This document shows positions 24,377 through 32,803 of a stretch of 64,000 nt of DNA, piece by piece. The notes beneath the pieces are model-generated. The model did not search any database and was not told the DNA's origin. It was given only the letters and a program-made list of their open reading frames with translations. The stretch's first letter is position 1. Every line of letters starts with the position of its first letter. A program made the translations under genes and the position numbers. Source of the DNA: Pseudomonadota bacterium (GTDB taxonomy: Bacteria > Pseudomonadota > Gammaproteobacteria > Steroidobacterales > Steroidobacteraceae); the NCBI GenBank assembly GCA_021847105.1, contig JAJZUT010000009.1, forward strand, positions 62,001 to 126,000, in the 5' to 3' direction.

Positions 24377-25477
24377 CTACTGCCCCACGGTGGGGTCGGC
24401 CGGCTGCGGGGGCTGGTAGGTGAGCACCACCGAGCCGTTATCGAGCTCGCGTGCCTGTACGGGCAGATAATTCACAATCGTGCTGACGAACCCATCGACG
24501 TCACCCTCCTGGTAGACGCCGCTGATGCGCAGCGCGCCCGTGCGGGCATCCCCGGCGACGATGGGCTCAGGGATGTAGCGATTGATGCGCGCCAGGACCT
24601 GCTGGAGCGTCTCGTTCTTAAAGACCAGCTGCCCGCGCTGCCAAGCGGTCACGCGGTGTACGTCCACGCGATTGACGTGCGGCGGGGCATGCGCAGCGAT
24701 GACCAGCTGCTCGCCCGGGTCGAGCGCAATGCGCTGCCAATCGGGCGGCACGCCGGTGACCGCGACATCGACCAGATGGGGACTGACCCCGGGTACGCCG
24801 ACCGGCACGAACGGACGCGCCGAGGCGTCGGCAGGCAGGATCACCACATGACCCTTGAGCAGCGTCACCTGCATTTCCGAGCCGATGAGATTCACGTCGA
24901 AGGCAGTGCCGGTCGCCACGACCTTGTGACCGTCCGCCGTGACCGTGAAGGGCCGCTGCGGGTTGTGCGCCACGTCGAAGCGGGCCTGTCCGCGCAGCAG
25001 AGCAAGCATGCGCGCCTCTGCCGTGTAGCGCACGGTGACCTCGCTGCTGGCATCGAGAGTCACCCGAGAACCATCCGGCAAGCGAATGGTGCGCTGCTCC
25101 GCGGGCCCGGTCAGGTAGTAGGTCGGCCGGTAGTGCCACCAGAGCAAGCCGGCAGTCATTGCAATCAGCAGCGTGGCGGCGGCGCCAAGTCGCACCGGCG
25201 GTCGACGCAACTTGGCGCGCAGCCAGTTGCTGCGCAAAGTGTTATACGCGTGCGCCAGCGCGGCGCGACGCAGTCGCACCACGCTCGGGGAGGTCGCCTG
25301 CTCGCCCAGAAACATCCACGGGTCCTGCACCGCCCGCCATGCCTGCTCGTTGAACGGATCCTCGGCCAGCCAGGCCGACAAACCCGAACGGAACAAATCC
25401 GGCGATTCGGTGAGCCGCACGCGCCAGACGACCGCCTCTTCGAGATTGCGCGTGGGAATGGGGCTGGCGCGGTTCAT
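24377..25477 (-). CDS. FecR-family anti-sigma/signal transducer
   Basis: A 366-residue inner-membrane regulator. The cytoplasmic N-terminal DUF4880-like region (about 10-55: EEAVVWRVRLTESPDLFRSGLSAWL) is followed by one transmembrane helix (LGAAATLLIAMTAGLLWW, about 95-115). The FecR domain comes next (LTGPAEQRTIRLPDGSRVTLDASSEVTV and GQARFDVAHNPQRPFTV). The C-terminal segment FKNETLQQVLARINRYIPEPI resembles the STN-like interaction module. It should hold the neighbouring sigma factor and respond to the STN domain of the receptor. Its ATG overlaps the sigma stop codon (ATGA), so translation is coupled. The receptor gene follows. Confidence 0.9.
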   Translation of the reverse strand: MNRASPIPTRNLEEAVVWRVRLTESPDLFRSGLSAWLAEDPFNEQAWRAVQDPWMFLGEQATSPSVVRLRRAALAHAYNTLRSNWLRAKLRRPPVRLGAAATLLIAMTAGLLWWHYRPTYYLTGPAEQRTIRLPDGSRVTLDASSEVTVRYTAEARMLALLRGQARFDVAHNPQRPFTVTADGHKVVATGTAFDVNLIGSEMQVTLLKGHVVILPADASARPFVPVGVPGVSPHLVDVAVTGVPPDWQRIALDPGEQLVIAAHAPPHVNRVDVHRVTAWQRGQLVFKNETLQQVLARINRYIPEPIVAGDARTGALRISGVYQEGDVDGFVSTIVNYLPVQARELDNGSVVLTYQPPQPADPTVGQ

Positions 25478-26013
25478 TGCTGCTCGCTGCACCGGGTTGC
25501 AAGATGGAGCATCGCGCGCATCACGTGCTTCTCCACGGTGCTTTGCGCGATACCGTACAGCGCCGCAATGTCCTTCTGCTTCATGTTTTCGAGACGAAAC
25601 AGGATGAAGACGTTGCGGGTCAGCTCATTGAGCTCCCCCAGAGCCCGCAGGACTTGCGCGAGATTGGCCTCCCCGAGCATGACTCGCTCGGGCGAGCGCT
25701 CATCGATGAGCCCCTCCGGCACTCCGTCCTCGCCATCCTCCTCGCTCGTGCCCATCACACTGGAGCGGCGCGCCGCGCTGCGCCGCAGGTCCTTCAGCAA
25801 ATTGGCGGCGACCTTGAAGACGTAGCTCTCGGGTCGCTGGATGGCCTCGCTCTCCCCCGCCCGAATCACGCGCAGCAGCACCTCCTGGGTGAGATCCTCC
25901 GCATTGTCCCGATCGCGCACCCGGCGCAGAAAATAGCTGCGCAGCGGCGCAGAGAAGCGCGCCGCCAACTCCTTGCCCGCGAGGAGTTCGGCTTTCTCGG
26001 GCGGTAGACTCAT
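25474..26013 (-). CDS. ECF-type RNA polymerase sigma factor, FecI-like
   Basis: A 179-residue extracytoplasmic-function sigma factor. Region 2 is SAPLRSYFLRRVRDRDNAEDLTQEVLLRV and region 4 is LNELTRNVFILFRLENMKQKDIAALYGIAQSTVEKHVMRA, with an acidic linker between. It should direct transcription of the receptor operon when released by the FecR partner. The start at 26013 is the best ATG, but no strong ribosome binding site precedes it and a GTG five codons upstream is possible. It begins 55 bp after the citrate-type transporter gene and could share its transcript. It overlaps fecR by four bases. Confidence 0.88.
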   Translation of the reverse strand: MSLPPEKAELLAGKELAARFSAPLRSYFLRRVRDRDNAEDLTQEVLLRVIRAGESEAIQRPESYVFKVAANLLKDLRRSAARRSSVMGTSEEDGEDGVPEGLIDERSPERVMLGEANLAQVLRALGELNELTRNVFILFRLENMKQKDIAALYGIAQSTVEKHVMRAMLHLATRCSEQQ

Positions 26014-26068
26014 GAGGTGAACATCCACGCGCGTTGCATCGAGCTTTACGCTAGCACACCGGCGCCGC

Positions 26069-27379
26069 TCAGCGCAGCCCGGCGAACGCCAGCAAGGCCA
26101 GCGACACCACGATCGCCCCGCCGATGCGGATGGCAATCTGCGCAAACGGCATCAGCTCCATCCGCTCGGCCGCCGTGAGGATGGCCACCCCGCCGGTGCC
26201 GCCCTGCCCCGCATGGGTCGCATTCACGATTGCCGCCTCGACTGGGTAGAGCTTCACCATGCGACCGACCCAGAAGCCCACTCCGACCAGCGTCACCACC
26301 GTGGCCAGGATGGTCACGAGATTCGCCAGCGCCAGCGCCGAGAGCAGGCTCTGCCAGGGCGTCCAGGCCACTCCGACCATGAACAGCAGCGGATAGGTGC
26401 CGACCTTGGCGAACATCTGGAACACCGCATCGGCGCCGAGCTCCAGCCGCCGGGTGACCGCCCAGCCGAGCTTCATCGCCACGGCCAGCACCAGCATCAC
26501 CACTGGAGCCGGCAGCTTCCAGGCCTGAAAGGCCATTTTGCCGACCAGGAACAGTGTCACCGCGGTGAACGCGCCGGCCGCAATGCTCTGCACGTCGAGA
26601 TGCGCCGGCGGCTCCTCGCGGCGCAGAAACTCATCGTCCTGCTGCCCCGGCTGCAGCCGTCCCCCGCCGGAGAGCTCCGGGCGGCGCTTACCGAGTAGAT
26701 TCAATCCGCCGGCGAGCAGGATCGCGAAGAAGCTGCCGATCATCACCGGCGGCAGAATCAGCGCGAACTGGCTCCCGAAGCCGAGGTGCAGCACTCCCGC
26801 ATAGCCGAGTGAGAGCGGCACTGCACCGTCGCCCACCCCACCGGCCATCACCGGCAGTACGACGTAAAACAGCGCGTGCCCGACGCCCAGACCGAGCGCG
26901 GCACCGACCGCGGTGCCGACGATCACCGCCGCGACCGTGCCGACGGCGAGCGGCGCGATGATCTTGAGGAAGCCGCGAATCAGCACGCTGCGATCCATGC
27001 CGAACACGCTGCCGACGATGATCGCCGCGATGTAGAGGAAGAGGTAATCAGATCCCTTGGTGAAGCTGCTCACGGCACTCACCAAGCTCGTCGGCAGCAC
27101 GTGGTAGTAGACCAGCGCCGAGGGCAGAAACGTCGCCACGATCACGGCCCCGCCGACCATGCGCAGCCCCGGGATCGCCTGACCGACGGCCGCGCACAGA
27201 AACGACAACAACACCGTCACGCCGATCATCATCGGCAATCCGGTATCCACCTTGCCGCTGGTCACGAAGTACAGCAGCGTCAGGGCCATGAGCACACCGA
27301 CCGGTATCGGCACCACGCCGAGACGCAGATCCATGGCCCTCTGCAATACCTGGGCCCACCGCGGCGGGGTCTCGCTCAT
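26069..27379 (-). CDS. 2-hydroxycarboxylate (citrate/malate) transporter
   Basis: A 436-residue secondary transporter of the 2HCT family (CitS/MaeN/CitP type). About eleven hydrophobic helices are visible. The two re-entrant-loop signatures are present: MAGGVGDGAVPLS in the first half and GQGGTGGVAILTAAERMELMPFAQIAIRIGGA in the second. The latter contains the conserved Arg that binds the substrate carboxylate in this family. It would take up citrate, malate or a related acid with sodium or protons; the exact substrate is not predictable. A polar cytoplasmic loop near residues 225-255 separates the halves. It precedes the ECF sigma gene by 55 bp, which may place a carboxylate transporter under the same promoter as the signalling set. 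Confidence 0.88.
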   Translation of the reverse strand: MSETPPRWAQVLQRAMDLRLGVVPIPVGVLMALTLLYFVTSGKVDTGLPMMIGVTVLLSFLCAAVGQAIPGLRMVGGAVIVATFLPSALVYYHVLPTSLVSAVSSFTKGSDYLFLYIAAIIVGSVFGMDRSVLIRGFLKIIAPLAVGTVAAVIVGTAVGAALGLGVGHALFYVVLPVMAGGVGDGAVPLSLGYAGVLHLGFGSQFALILPPVMIGSFFAILLAGGLNLLGKRRPELSGGGRLQPGQQDDEFLRREEPPAHLDVQSIAAGAFTAVTLFLVGKMAFQAWKLPAPVVMLVLAVAMKLGWAVTRRLELGADAVFQMFAKVGTYPLLFMVGVAWTPWQSLLSALALANLVTILATVVTLVGVGFWVGRMVKLYPVEAAIVNATHAGQGGTGGVAILTAAERMELMPFAQIAIRIGGAIVVSLALLAFAGLR

Positions 27380-27502
27380 GTCCTGTACCTCATTATGTGA
27401 ACGAAAGTCGGCGCCGAAGCGGCGTCGGATGCGGTTTTTTCAAGCCCCTACTTCAACACAGACGTCCGCGCGCCGGAAATCCTCCTCCTCGGCCCGTCCT
27501 CC

Positions 27503-28156
27503 TCAGCGAGCCGCAGCGGTGAACAACCGGTCGGCGACGAACGGATTGGCGCGCCGCTCGGCGCCGAAGGTCGACATCGGGCCATGCCCCGGCACGAATC
27601 GCACGTCATCGCCGAGCGGAAAGAGCCGCTCGCGGATCGAGCGGATGAGGGCCTGATGGTCGCCGCGCGGAAAGTCGGTGCGGCCAATCGAGCCGGCGAA
27701 CAGCACATCCCCCACCCATGCGCACCGCCCCGCCCGATGAAAGAACACCACATGTCCCGGGGTGTGCCCCGGGCAGTGCAGCACCTCGAGCGTCTCATCG
27801 CCGACGCTCACCGTATCCCCGTCCGTGAGCCACCGGTCGGGTTCGAACGGTTCAGCAGGCGGGAAGCCGAACTGTGCCGCCGCGGCCGGCAGTGACTCGA
27901 TCCAGAAGCGATCGGCACGCTCCGGTCCTTCCACCGGGACCTTTCGCTCGCGGGCGAGCTGCGCGGTGGCGGCGCAGTGATCGACATGGCCATGCGTCAG
28001 CAAGATCTTGGTGAGGGTGAGGCCGCGGCGATCGAGCTCAGCGAGCAGCTGCGGGAGGTCTCCGCCCGGATCGACGAGCGCCGCGCGCCCCTGCTCGTCC
28101 CAGAGCAGCGAACAGTTCTGACGGAAGGCGGTCACCGGAATGATCAGAAACTGCAT
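27503..28156 (-). CDS. gloC: Metallo-beta-lactamase fold hydrolase, YcbL/glyoxalase II-like
   Basis: A 217-residue MBL-fold protein closely resembling the short glyoxalase II GloC (YcbL), which hydrolyses S-lactoylglutathione. Metal ligands are visible in [12 protein letters not shown] (HxHxDH), [30 protein letters not shown] and [20 protein letters not shown], all in the expected order. The symbol rests on family resemblance; other thioester substrates are possible. Its start lies nine bases after the stop of the GT9 gene, so the two are probably cotranscribed, although the functional link is unclear. Confidence 0.85.
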   Translation of the reverse strand: MQFLIIPVTAFRQNCSLLWDEQGRAALVDPGGDLPQLLAELDRRGLTLTKILLTHGHVDHCAATAQLARERKVPVEGPERADRFWIESLPAAAAQFGFPPAEPFEPDRWLTDGDTVSVGDETLEVLHCPGHTPGHVVFFHRAGRCAWVGDVLFAGSIGRTDFPRGDHQALIRSIRERLFPLGDDVRFVPGHGPMSTFGAERRANPFVADRLFTAAAR

Positions 28157-28165
28157 CGTGCCTCC

Positions 28166-29179
28166 TCAACCCAGCAGCTGCGCCACCTGCGCGGCAGTCG
28201 CCTCCGGGGCCGCATCGCTCGCGGTGAGCGCGCAGCTGCGCCCGCGGCGCGGCGCATACAATTCCGGCAGCGTGACCTTGAACAGTCCCACCGTCAGCGT
28301 GTCGGTTGCAGCCGCCAGGTGCATCAGACCAGAATCGGCGCATACAAAGCACTCCGCAGCATCGATCAGTGCAGCCACTTCCCGGGTACGCGGCGAGGAG
28401 AAGCCGGGCAATTCCGGCAACGAGGCCTGCCCAGAGGGCGGGCGAATCTCGATGAATCGGGCAGCGGGCAAGCGTGTGCGCAACTCGCTGATCAGCCTTC
28501 GCCACCAGTCGATGGCAAAACGCTTGGCGCCCGTGGCGTGAGTTGCCACCGCGATTACCGGCCCACCCTGCTGCGGGAACAGTACCCGCAGCGCCTCGTG
28601 GCCCCGCGCGCGCTCACCAGCGGTGAGCCGCACGCTGAGCGTCACTTCGTCGGCGCGTGAGGATCTGGGGTCGAGCTTGAAGAGCGTGCGGCGCGCCAGA
28701 TACACCGGATAGGCGCCCATGTGGCGCGGCGCGTCCTGAAAGGCAATGCTGACATCGACGCCCTGGTGCCGGCGCGGACTGGTGAAGCCGATCTTCAGCC
28801 CAGCCGTGAGCCAGCGAGTGAGAAAGCGCGCGGTCCACGAGTTCGGGCAAGGGTCGATGATGATGTCGTAGCGAGTCCGCCAGACCGCAAGCAGCGTACG
28901 CAGGTAGCGCAGCGGATGGCGCACGCCGCGAAACGGCAGCGTGTGCACGCGGCGCACGGTCGCGAACTCCTGAAAGACCTCTGCCGCTGCCGGACAGGCC
29001 GAGAGAATCTCGAGACGCGCATTCGGCAGAGAGTTCTGCAGTTCCTCGACCAGTGGCGTCAGCAACAGCGTGTTGCCGAGCCGCGTGTTGGGACGGCAGA
29101 TGAGGATGGACGGACCGATGCCGGCCTCGAAGCCGGCAGGACTCGAGGCGGCGAGATGTGTCGTATCGGCCGGAAGCAT
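28166..29179 (-). CDS. Glycosyltransferase family 9 (heptosyltransferase-like)
   Basis: A 337-residue GT9 protein of the ADP-heptose:LPS heptosyltransferase group. Typical blocks are SILICRPNTRLGNTLLLTPLVEEL, YDIIIDPCPNSWTARFLTRW, PVIAVATHATGAKRFAIDWW (nucleotide-sugar site) and ECFVCADSGLMHLAAATDTLTVGLF. It should act at the cytoplasmic face of the inner membrane in assembly of LPS core or another glycan. The start at 29179 was preferred because the longer frame runs into the neighbouring gene and has Arg-rich sequence; the ribosome binding site is weak. It is followed after nine bases by the gloC-like gene. Confidence 0.85.
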   Translation of the reverse strand: MLPADTTHLAASSPAGFEAGIGPSILICRPNTRLGNTLLLTPLVEELQNSLPNARLEILSACPAAAEVFQEFATVRRVHTLPFRGVRHPLRYLRTLLAVWRTRYDIIIDPCPNSWTARFLTRWLTAGLKIGFTSPRRHQGVDVSIAFQDAPRHMGAYPVYLARRTLFKLDPRSSRADEVTLSVRLTAGERARGHEALRVLFPQQGGPVIAVATHATGAKRFAIDWWRRLISELRTRLPAARFIEIRPPSGQASLPELPGFSSPRTREVAALIDAAECFVCADSGLMHLAAATDTLTVGLFKVTLPELYAPRRGRSCALTASDAAPEATAAQVAQLLG

Positions 29180-29240
29180 CCGGCCATTGTCGCCGATGTG
29201 CCGGACATAGAACAGAGCATGCGGGCGACGGCCCGCTGGG

Positions 29241-30125
29241 CTAGTGGACGCTGTAGCCGCGAGCGTGCAGACATGCCGTGAACGCCCGTCGGTAATCGCC
29301 GCGCATCTGCGGCGAGGCCCGTGAGTCCTGCTCGGCGTTGAGCGGATCAAATCCGCTCTGGGCCACCGCCCAGGTATTGCACGCGTAGCGATCATTCGCC
29401 GTCTGCTGAGCATCCTGGCCTTTCAGCGGCGTCACTCGCAGCGCGAGCACTCCTCGCCCACCGGCCAGCGGAGCTGGCCCCGACGGTGGCGCAGCGGTCG
29501 GCGCGCTGGCAACCGGCGGCGGATCGGTGACCACATAGCCATCGTAGTAGGGATTCCAGGCGTAGTAGACATGGTTGATGTAGTAGTACGGCACTCCACC
29601 GAAGCTGATCGTCATCGCGCCGAACGGAATGCTTGCCATGAACCAGGGATAGCTCCAGCCGTAATCGACCGGCGGCCAGTACCGCCCGCCCCAGTAACCG
29701 CCGAGCCACAGAGCGCCGTCCCAATCGCGGTGGTCCCAGTCATCCCCACCCCAGCGACGGCCGTCCCAGCCGGCATGCCAGCGCTCACCGTCCCCATGCC
29801 AGCGCTCACCGTCCCCGTGCCAATCGCCGCCGTCCCGCCGCCACCCGCCGTCACCGGCATGCCAGCGCGGCCCGTCGAAGTGCGCCTCCCCACGAGGACC
29901 GTGGTCTTCGGCGAAATGTCCCCGGAAATCCCGCCCATGGGGAGAATCTGCAGAGGCCACCGCGGGCAGCAGACAAAGCATGAGGGCGGCCAGCAGCAGC
30001 ACGGAACCGGCGCGACGGGCCACCGCACGAGAAAGCGCAACGCTCGAGCGCGCAGACCTTGCAGACCGCAGGCGTCGCGACAGACCCATCGTGCCCCGCA
30101 TCAGGATCGGGTTGTCATTGAACAT
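29241..30125 (-). CDS. Secreted DUF6515-like protein
   Basis: A 294-residue exported protein of unknown function. A long signal sequence (hydrophobic AGSVLLLAALMLCLLPAVASA, about residues 40-60) precedes a Gly/Asp/Trp/His-rich region with repeated GDGERWH units. A Tyr/Pro-rich core (VPYYYINHVYYAWNPYYDGYVVTDPPP) resembles DUF6515. The C-terminal block RYACNTWAVAQSGFDP with DYRRAFTACLHARGYSVH has two cysteines that may form a disulfide; this block recurs in secreted proteins of gammaproteobacteria. The start at 30125 has GAGGAGG six bases upstream. The part of the frame before it is Arg-rich and noncoding in character. Confidence 0.7.
   Translation of the reverse strand: MFNDNPILMRGTMGLSRRLRSARSARSSVALSRAVARRAGSVLLLAALMLCLLPAVASADSPHGRDFRGHFAEDHGPRGEAHFDGPRWHAGDGGWRRDGGDWHGDGERWHGDGERWHAGWDGRRWGGDDWDHRDWDGALWLGGYWGGRYWPPVDYGWSYPWFMASIPFGAMTISFGGVPYYYINHVYYAWNPYYDGYVVTDPPPVASAPTAAPPSGPAPLAGGRGVLALRVTPLKGQDAQQTANDRYACNTWAVAQSGFDPLNAEQDSRASPQMRGDYRRAFTACLHARGYSVH
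29775..29816. repeat. Two 21-bp direct repeats inside the DUF6515-like gene
   Basis: Two perfect copies of a 21-bp unit (29775-29795 and 29796-29816, ATGCCAGCGCTCACCGTCCC plus one base) encode the duplicated GDGERWH heptapeptide on the minus strand. The unit is in phase with the codons, so it would vary in copy number without breaking the frame. Confidence 0.75.
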
Positions 30126-30267
30126 GATGTCCTCCTCTGCGCCGGCACAGTCGCCCTGCCATGCCGATTGGCAAACTGGGCCTGCCAAATTAGACCATCG
30201 GGCGTGCGCCCCGTTCATCCCTGCACAGCATAGCGCGCGAACCCTCCCGAGGGATGACCGGCGGCCG

Positions 30268-30825
30268 CTAGCTCTGCGGAGTCGGGGACTGCGGCGGCTC
30301 GGCGGCACTGCTCGGCTCTGCCGACGCCCCGGCTTCGGCCGGCTCAGATCCCTTCCCCTCCTGCCCCGGCTCGGACGCCGCCGCTTGCTGCGCTGCGTCG
30401 GACGAGGCGTCGGCCGGTGCGCAACTGACCGTTGCCGGTGGCGGCTCGGGATGGCGCCGCTGCAGCATGAGGGTGTTCTCGAGCAGCAACGCGACACCCT
30501 CGGGAAGAACCTGAATCGTCTTGGTGGAACTGCGCGGCATCGGTACACGCATCGTCAGACAATAATTGACGATGGCGGCCGCAATGAGCGGCAGCGGATA
30601 GACACGCTGAATCAGGTCCCTTTCCCGCGGCACCTGGATGGCCAGCGCGACGCTGCACGCGCCACCCTGTGCGCCCTCCTGAGTGCCGTTCTCGACCGTC
30701 ACCGCCGTCACCGTGGCATTGGCCGGCCACCGGCCGTGCTTGACTTCCAGTTCGATCAGGGCCTCGACGAGGGTATCGAACGGCAACACAATTCGCCGCG
30801 ACTCATGGATAAGCACATTGCCCAT
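30268..30825 (-). CDS. Hypothetical protein with acidic Pro/Ala-rich tail
   Basis: A 185-residue protein I do not recognise. Residues 1-135 look like a folded domain (MGNVLIHESRRIVLPFDTLV, then YPLPLIAAAIVNYCLTMRVPMP). The last 50 residues are low-complexity Ala/Ser/Glu/Pro. There is no signal peptide or clear membrane span and no motif I can name. The start at 30825 was chosen because sequence before it is Arg/Gly-rich and unlike a protein; no strong ribosome binding site is present. It lies 142 bp upstream of the DUF6515-like gene on the same strand and is divergent from the small secreted protein gene. Confidence 0.55.
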   Translation of the reverse strand: MGNVLIHESRRIVLPFDTLVEALIELEVKHGRWPANATVTAVTVENGTQEGAQGGACSVALAIQVPRERDLIQRVYPLPLIAAAIVNYCLTMRVPMPRSSTKTIQVLPEGVALLLENTLMLQRRHPEPPPATVSCAPADASSDAAQQAAASEPGQEGKGSEPAEAGASAEPSSAAEPPQSPTPQS

Positions 30826-31132
30826 GGTGTTGCGTGTACCGTTATTCTTTGCTGTACCGGAGCGCCGACTGATGAGTTCAGGCGCGTGGCGGGCAGTATA
30901 TATTGAAACCGCCCGACCGCGAGCGGATGCCTGCCATCCGGCACGGCACACCTGCCCGAACGTGCCGTGATCCCCCCTGCGAACAGGACATGCGGCTGCC
31001 GCCCGCCCGAGGGAGACCGCGGTGAGCCCAGCGATGAGGCAGCGGTCAACCCCAGCACCCTCCGCACGTTCCAACCACCAGCGGCACGAGTGCCGCACTC
31101 AATTCCCGACACCCTGGAACTCTGGAGGTCTC
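30826..31132. other. Divergent intergenic region with AT-rich core
   Basis: 307 bp separate the hypothetical gene (minus) from the small secreted protein gene (plus). An AT-rich element, TATATATTGAAA at 30897-30908, stands out in otherwise GC-rich sequence and may be the promoter core for one or both genes. No confident -35 box or operator was identified. Confidence 0.45.
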
Positions 31133-31468
31133 ATGAAATTGCCCATTCGCCTGCTGAGCGCGGCTGCCGTACTCGCCCTGATGAGCCTGAGCGCCGCGCC
31201 GGCCCGCGCCGACACACCCTGGCAGACACATCACCCGCGCCGCGAGCAAGTCAACAATCGACTGGCGAATCAGAACCGACGTATCCGCCAGCAGGTTCGC
31301 CAAGGAGAGTTGACGCATCGGCAAGCGGCTCGGCTGCATCGGGCCGACTGGCGCACGCGCATGGCCGAGCGGCGCATGGCACGGCGTAATGGGGGCTACA
31401 TCACGCCTCGTCAAAAGCGGCTACTGAACCGCCGGGAGAATCGCGCCAGCCGTCGCATCGGACACTGA
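31133..31468 (+). CDS. Small basic secreted protein
   Basis: A 111-residue protein with a clear signal peptide (MKLPIRLLSAAAVLALMSLSAAPARA). The mature part is short, highly basic and mostly helical: VNNRLANQNRRIRQQVRQGE, then LTHRQAARLHRADWRTRMAERRMA, ending in RQKRLLNRRENRASRRIGH. The pattern of helix, LTxRQAARL turn, helix and a second turn is shared by many small hypothetical periplasmic proteins of Proteobacteria, with no known function. The start at 31133 has TGGAGG five bases upstream. It converges on the fumarylacetoacetase gene with an 11-bp gap. Confidence 0.65.
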   Translation: MKLPIRLLSAAAVLALMSLSAAPARADTPWQTHHPRREQVNNRLANQNRRIRQQVRQGELTHRQAARLHRADWRTRMAERRMARRNGGYITPRQKRLLNRRENRASRRIGH

Positions 31469-31479
31469 TGCATCGCGAG

Positions 31480-32796
31480 TCAAGGGGCCGCCGGCAACAC
31501 CGTGCCGGCGGCCTCGCCGAAGCCGATGCGCCTGAAGCCCGGCCGTTCGCACCAGCCTCTGAGAATCACCCGATCGCCATCGGCAAGAAACGTCCGCTGC
31601 TCGCCGCTCTGCAGGGTCAGCGGTCGAGCGCCGCCGGCAGTCATCTCGAGCAGTGAGCCGCACTGCCCGGAGTGCGGACCCGACTGGGTACCGGTCCCGA
31701 GCAGATCCCCGGGTTTGAGGTTGCAACCGTTGACCGTGTGATGCGCGAGCATTTGCGCGATCGACCAGTAGCTGTCGCGGAAATTGCTCTGCGCGAGTCG
31801 TTCCGGCGGCAGACCGCGCTCGCGCATGGCCGCCGACTGCAGCGCCACCTCCAGTTCGATCTCGAGGGCACCGGCGGCGCGCAGCGCCGCGCCATCGAGA
31901 TACGGCAGCGGCGCCGGATCCTGCGGGGCGCGCCCCCAGGGCGCGCGAAATGGCGCGAGCGCCTCCAGCGTGACCACCCACGGGGAGATGGTCGTGGCAA
32001 AGTTTTTGGCGAGGAACGGCCCGAGCGGCTGGTATTCCCAGGCCTGGATGTCGCGCGCCGACCAGTCATTGAGCAGACACAGACCGAACACGTGCTCCTC
32101 GGCGCGCTCGATCGGAACCGGCTCGCCGCAGGAGTTGCCCGGGCCGATCAGCACGCCGAGCTCCAGTTCGTAGTCAAGGCGCGCAGTCGGGGCGAGCACG
32201 GGTCGCTGCGCGCCACGCGCCATCAACTGTCCATGCGGCCGGCGCACCCGCTGACCGCTGACGGCGATCGAGGAGGCGCGCCCGTGATAGGCGATTGGCA
32301 GCCACTTGTAGTTCGGCAACAGCGGCTGCTCGGGCCGCAGCAACCGACCCACCGCAGTGGCGTGATGGATCGAGGTATAAAAATCGGTGTAGTCGCCAAT
32401 GTGTGCCGGCAGCGCGAATTCCACCTGACTCTGCGGGATAAGTGCCGCAGCCAGACGTGCCGCGTGCGGCGAGCCAGCGCTCAACAGCTGCGAGAGCGCG
32501 CGGCGCAGCGCACGCCACGCCGGTGGACCCAGCGCGAGCAGCGGGTTTAACGCCGGCGCGGCGCAGGCCGCGAGTGCTGTCAGGACCAGATCCTCGCGCG
32601 GCGCTGCCGCGCCAAGCGCGGTGAGGTCCAGAACCTCCTCCCCGATCGCGACGCCACACCGTAGCGGCTCGCCGCTGCCGGCGCGACGAAACACCGCAAA
32701 CGGGAGATTCTGCAGCGGAAAATCGCTGCCGGGCTGATTCGCAGAGTCCACCCAGCTCAAGAGCTGCGGGTCGTGAGTGGCATCGATGTCGCGCAT
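31480..32796 (-). CDS. fahA: Fumarylacetoacetase
   Basis: A 438-residue fumarylacetoacetate hydrolase, the last enzyme of tyrosine/homogentisate catabolism, which splits fumarylacetoacetate into fumarate and acetoacetate. The N-terminal domain begins near SWVDSANQPGSDFPLQNLPF. The catalytic domain shows IGDYTDFYTSIHHATAVG (His and metal ligands), LDYELELGVLIG, VFGLCLLNDWSARDIQAWEY, PLGPFLAKNFATTISPWVV and GDLLGTGTQSGP. The length matches the family. The start at 32796 lies seven bases after the hmgA stop, so hmgA-fahA form an operon. Its 3' end contains a hairpin that may terminate the convergent gene. Confidence 0.95.
   Translation of the reverse strand: MRDIDATHDPQLLSWVDSANQPGSDFPLQNLPFAVFRRAGSGEPLRCGVAIGEEVLDLTALGAAAPREDLVLTALAACAAPALNPLLALGPPAWRALRRALSQLLSAGSPHAARLAAALIPQSQVEFALPAHIGDYTDFYTSIHHATAVGRLLRPEQPLLPNYKWLPIAYHGRASSIAVSGQRVRRPHGQLMARGAQRPVLAPTARLDYELELGVLIGPGNSCGEPVPIERAEEHVFGLCLLNDWSARDIQAWEYQPLGPFLAKNFATTISPWVVTLEALAPFRAPWGRAPQDPAPLPYLDGAALRAAGALEIELEVALQSAAMRERGLPPERLAQSNFRDSYWSIAQMLAHHTVNGCNLKPGDLLGTGTQSGPHSGQCGSLLEMTAGGARPLTLQSGEQRTFLADGDRVILRGWCERPGFRRIGFGEAAGTVLPAAP
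31487..31512. terminator. Hairpin inside the 3' end of fahA, downstream of the convergent gene
   Basis: A perfect 10-bp inverted repeat (arms 31487-31496 and 31503-31512, 6-nt loop) begins 18 bp after the stop of the small secreted protein gene on the plus strand. It lies within the last codons of fahA. It could terminate the plus-strand transcript, though no T-run follows. Confidence 0.4.
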
Positions 32797-32803
32797 GGGC
32801 CGC

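Noticed and set aside
29571..30233. A plus-strand frame with Pro/Ala/Val-rich repeats over the DUF6515-like gene
   Set aside because: The repeats are the antisense image of the in-phase GDGERWH repeats. The minus-strand gene has a signal peptide and ribosome binding site.
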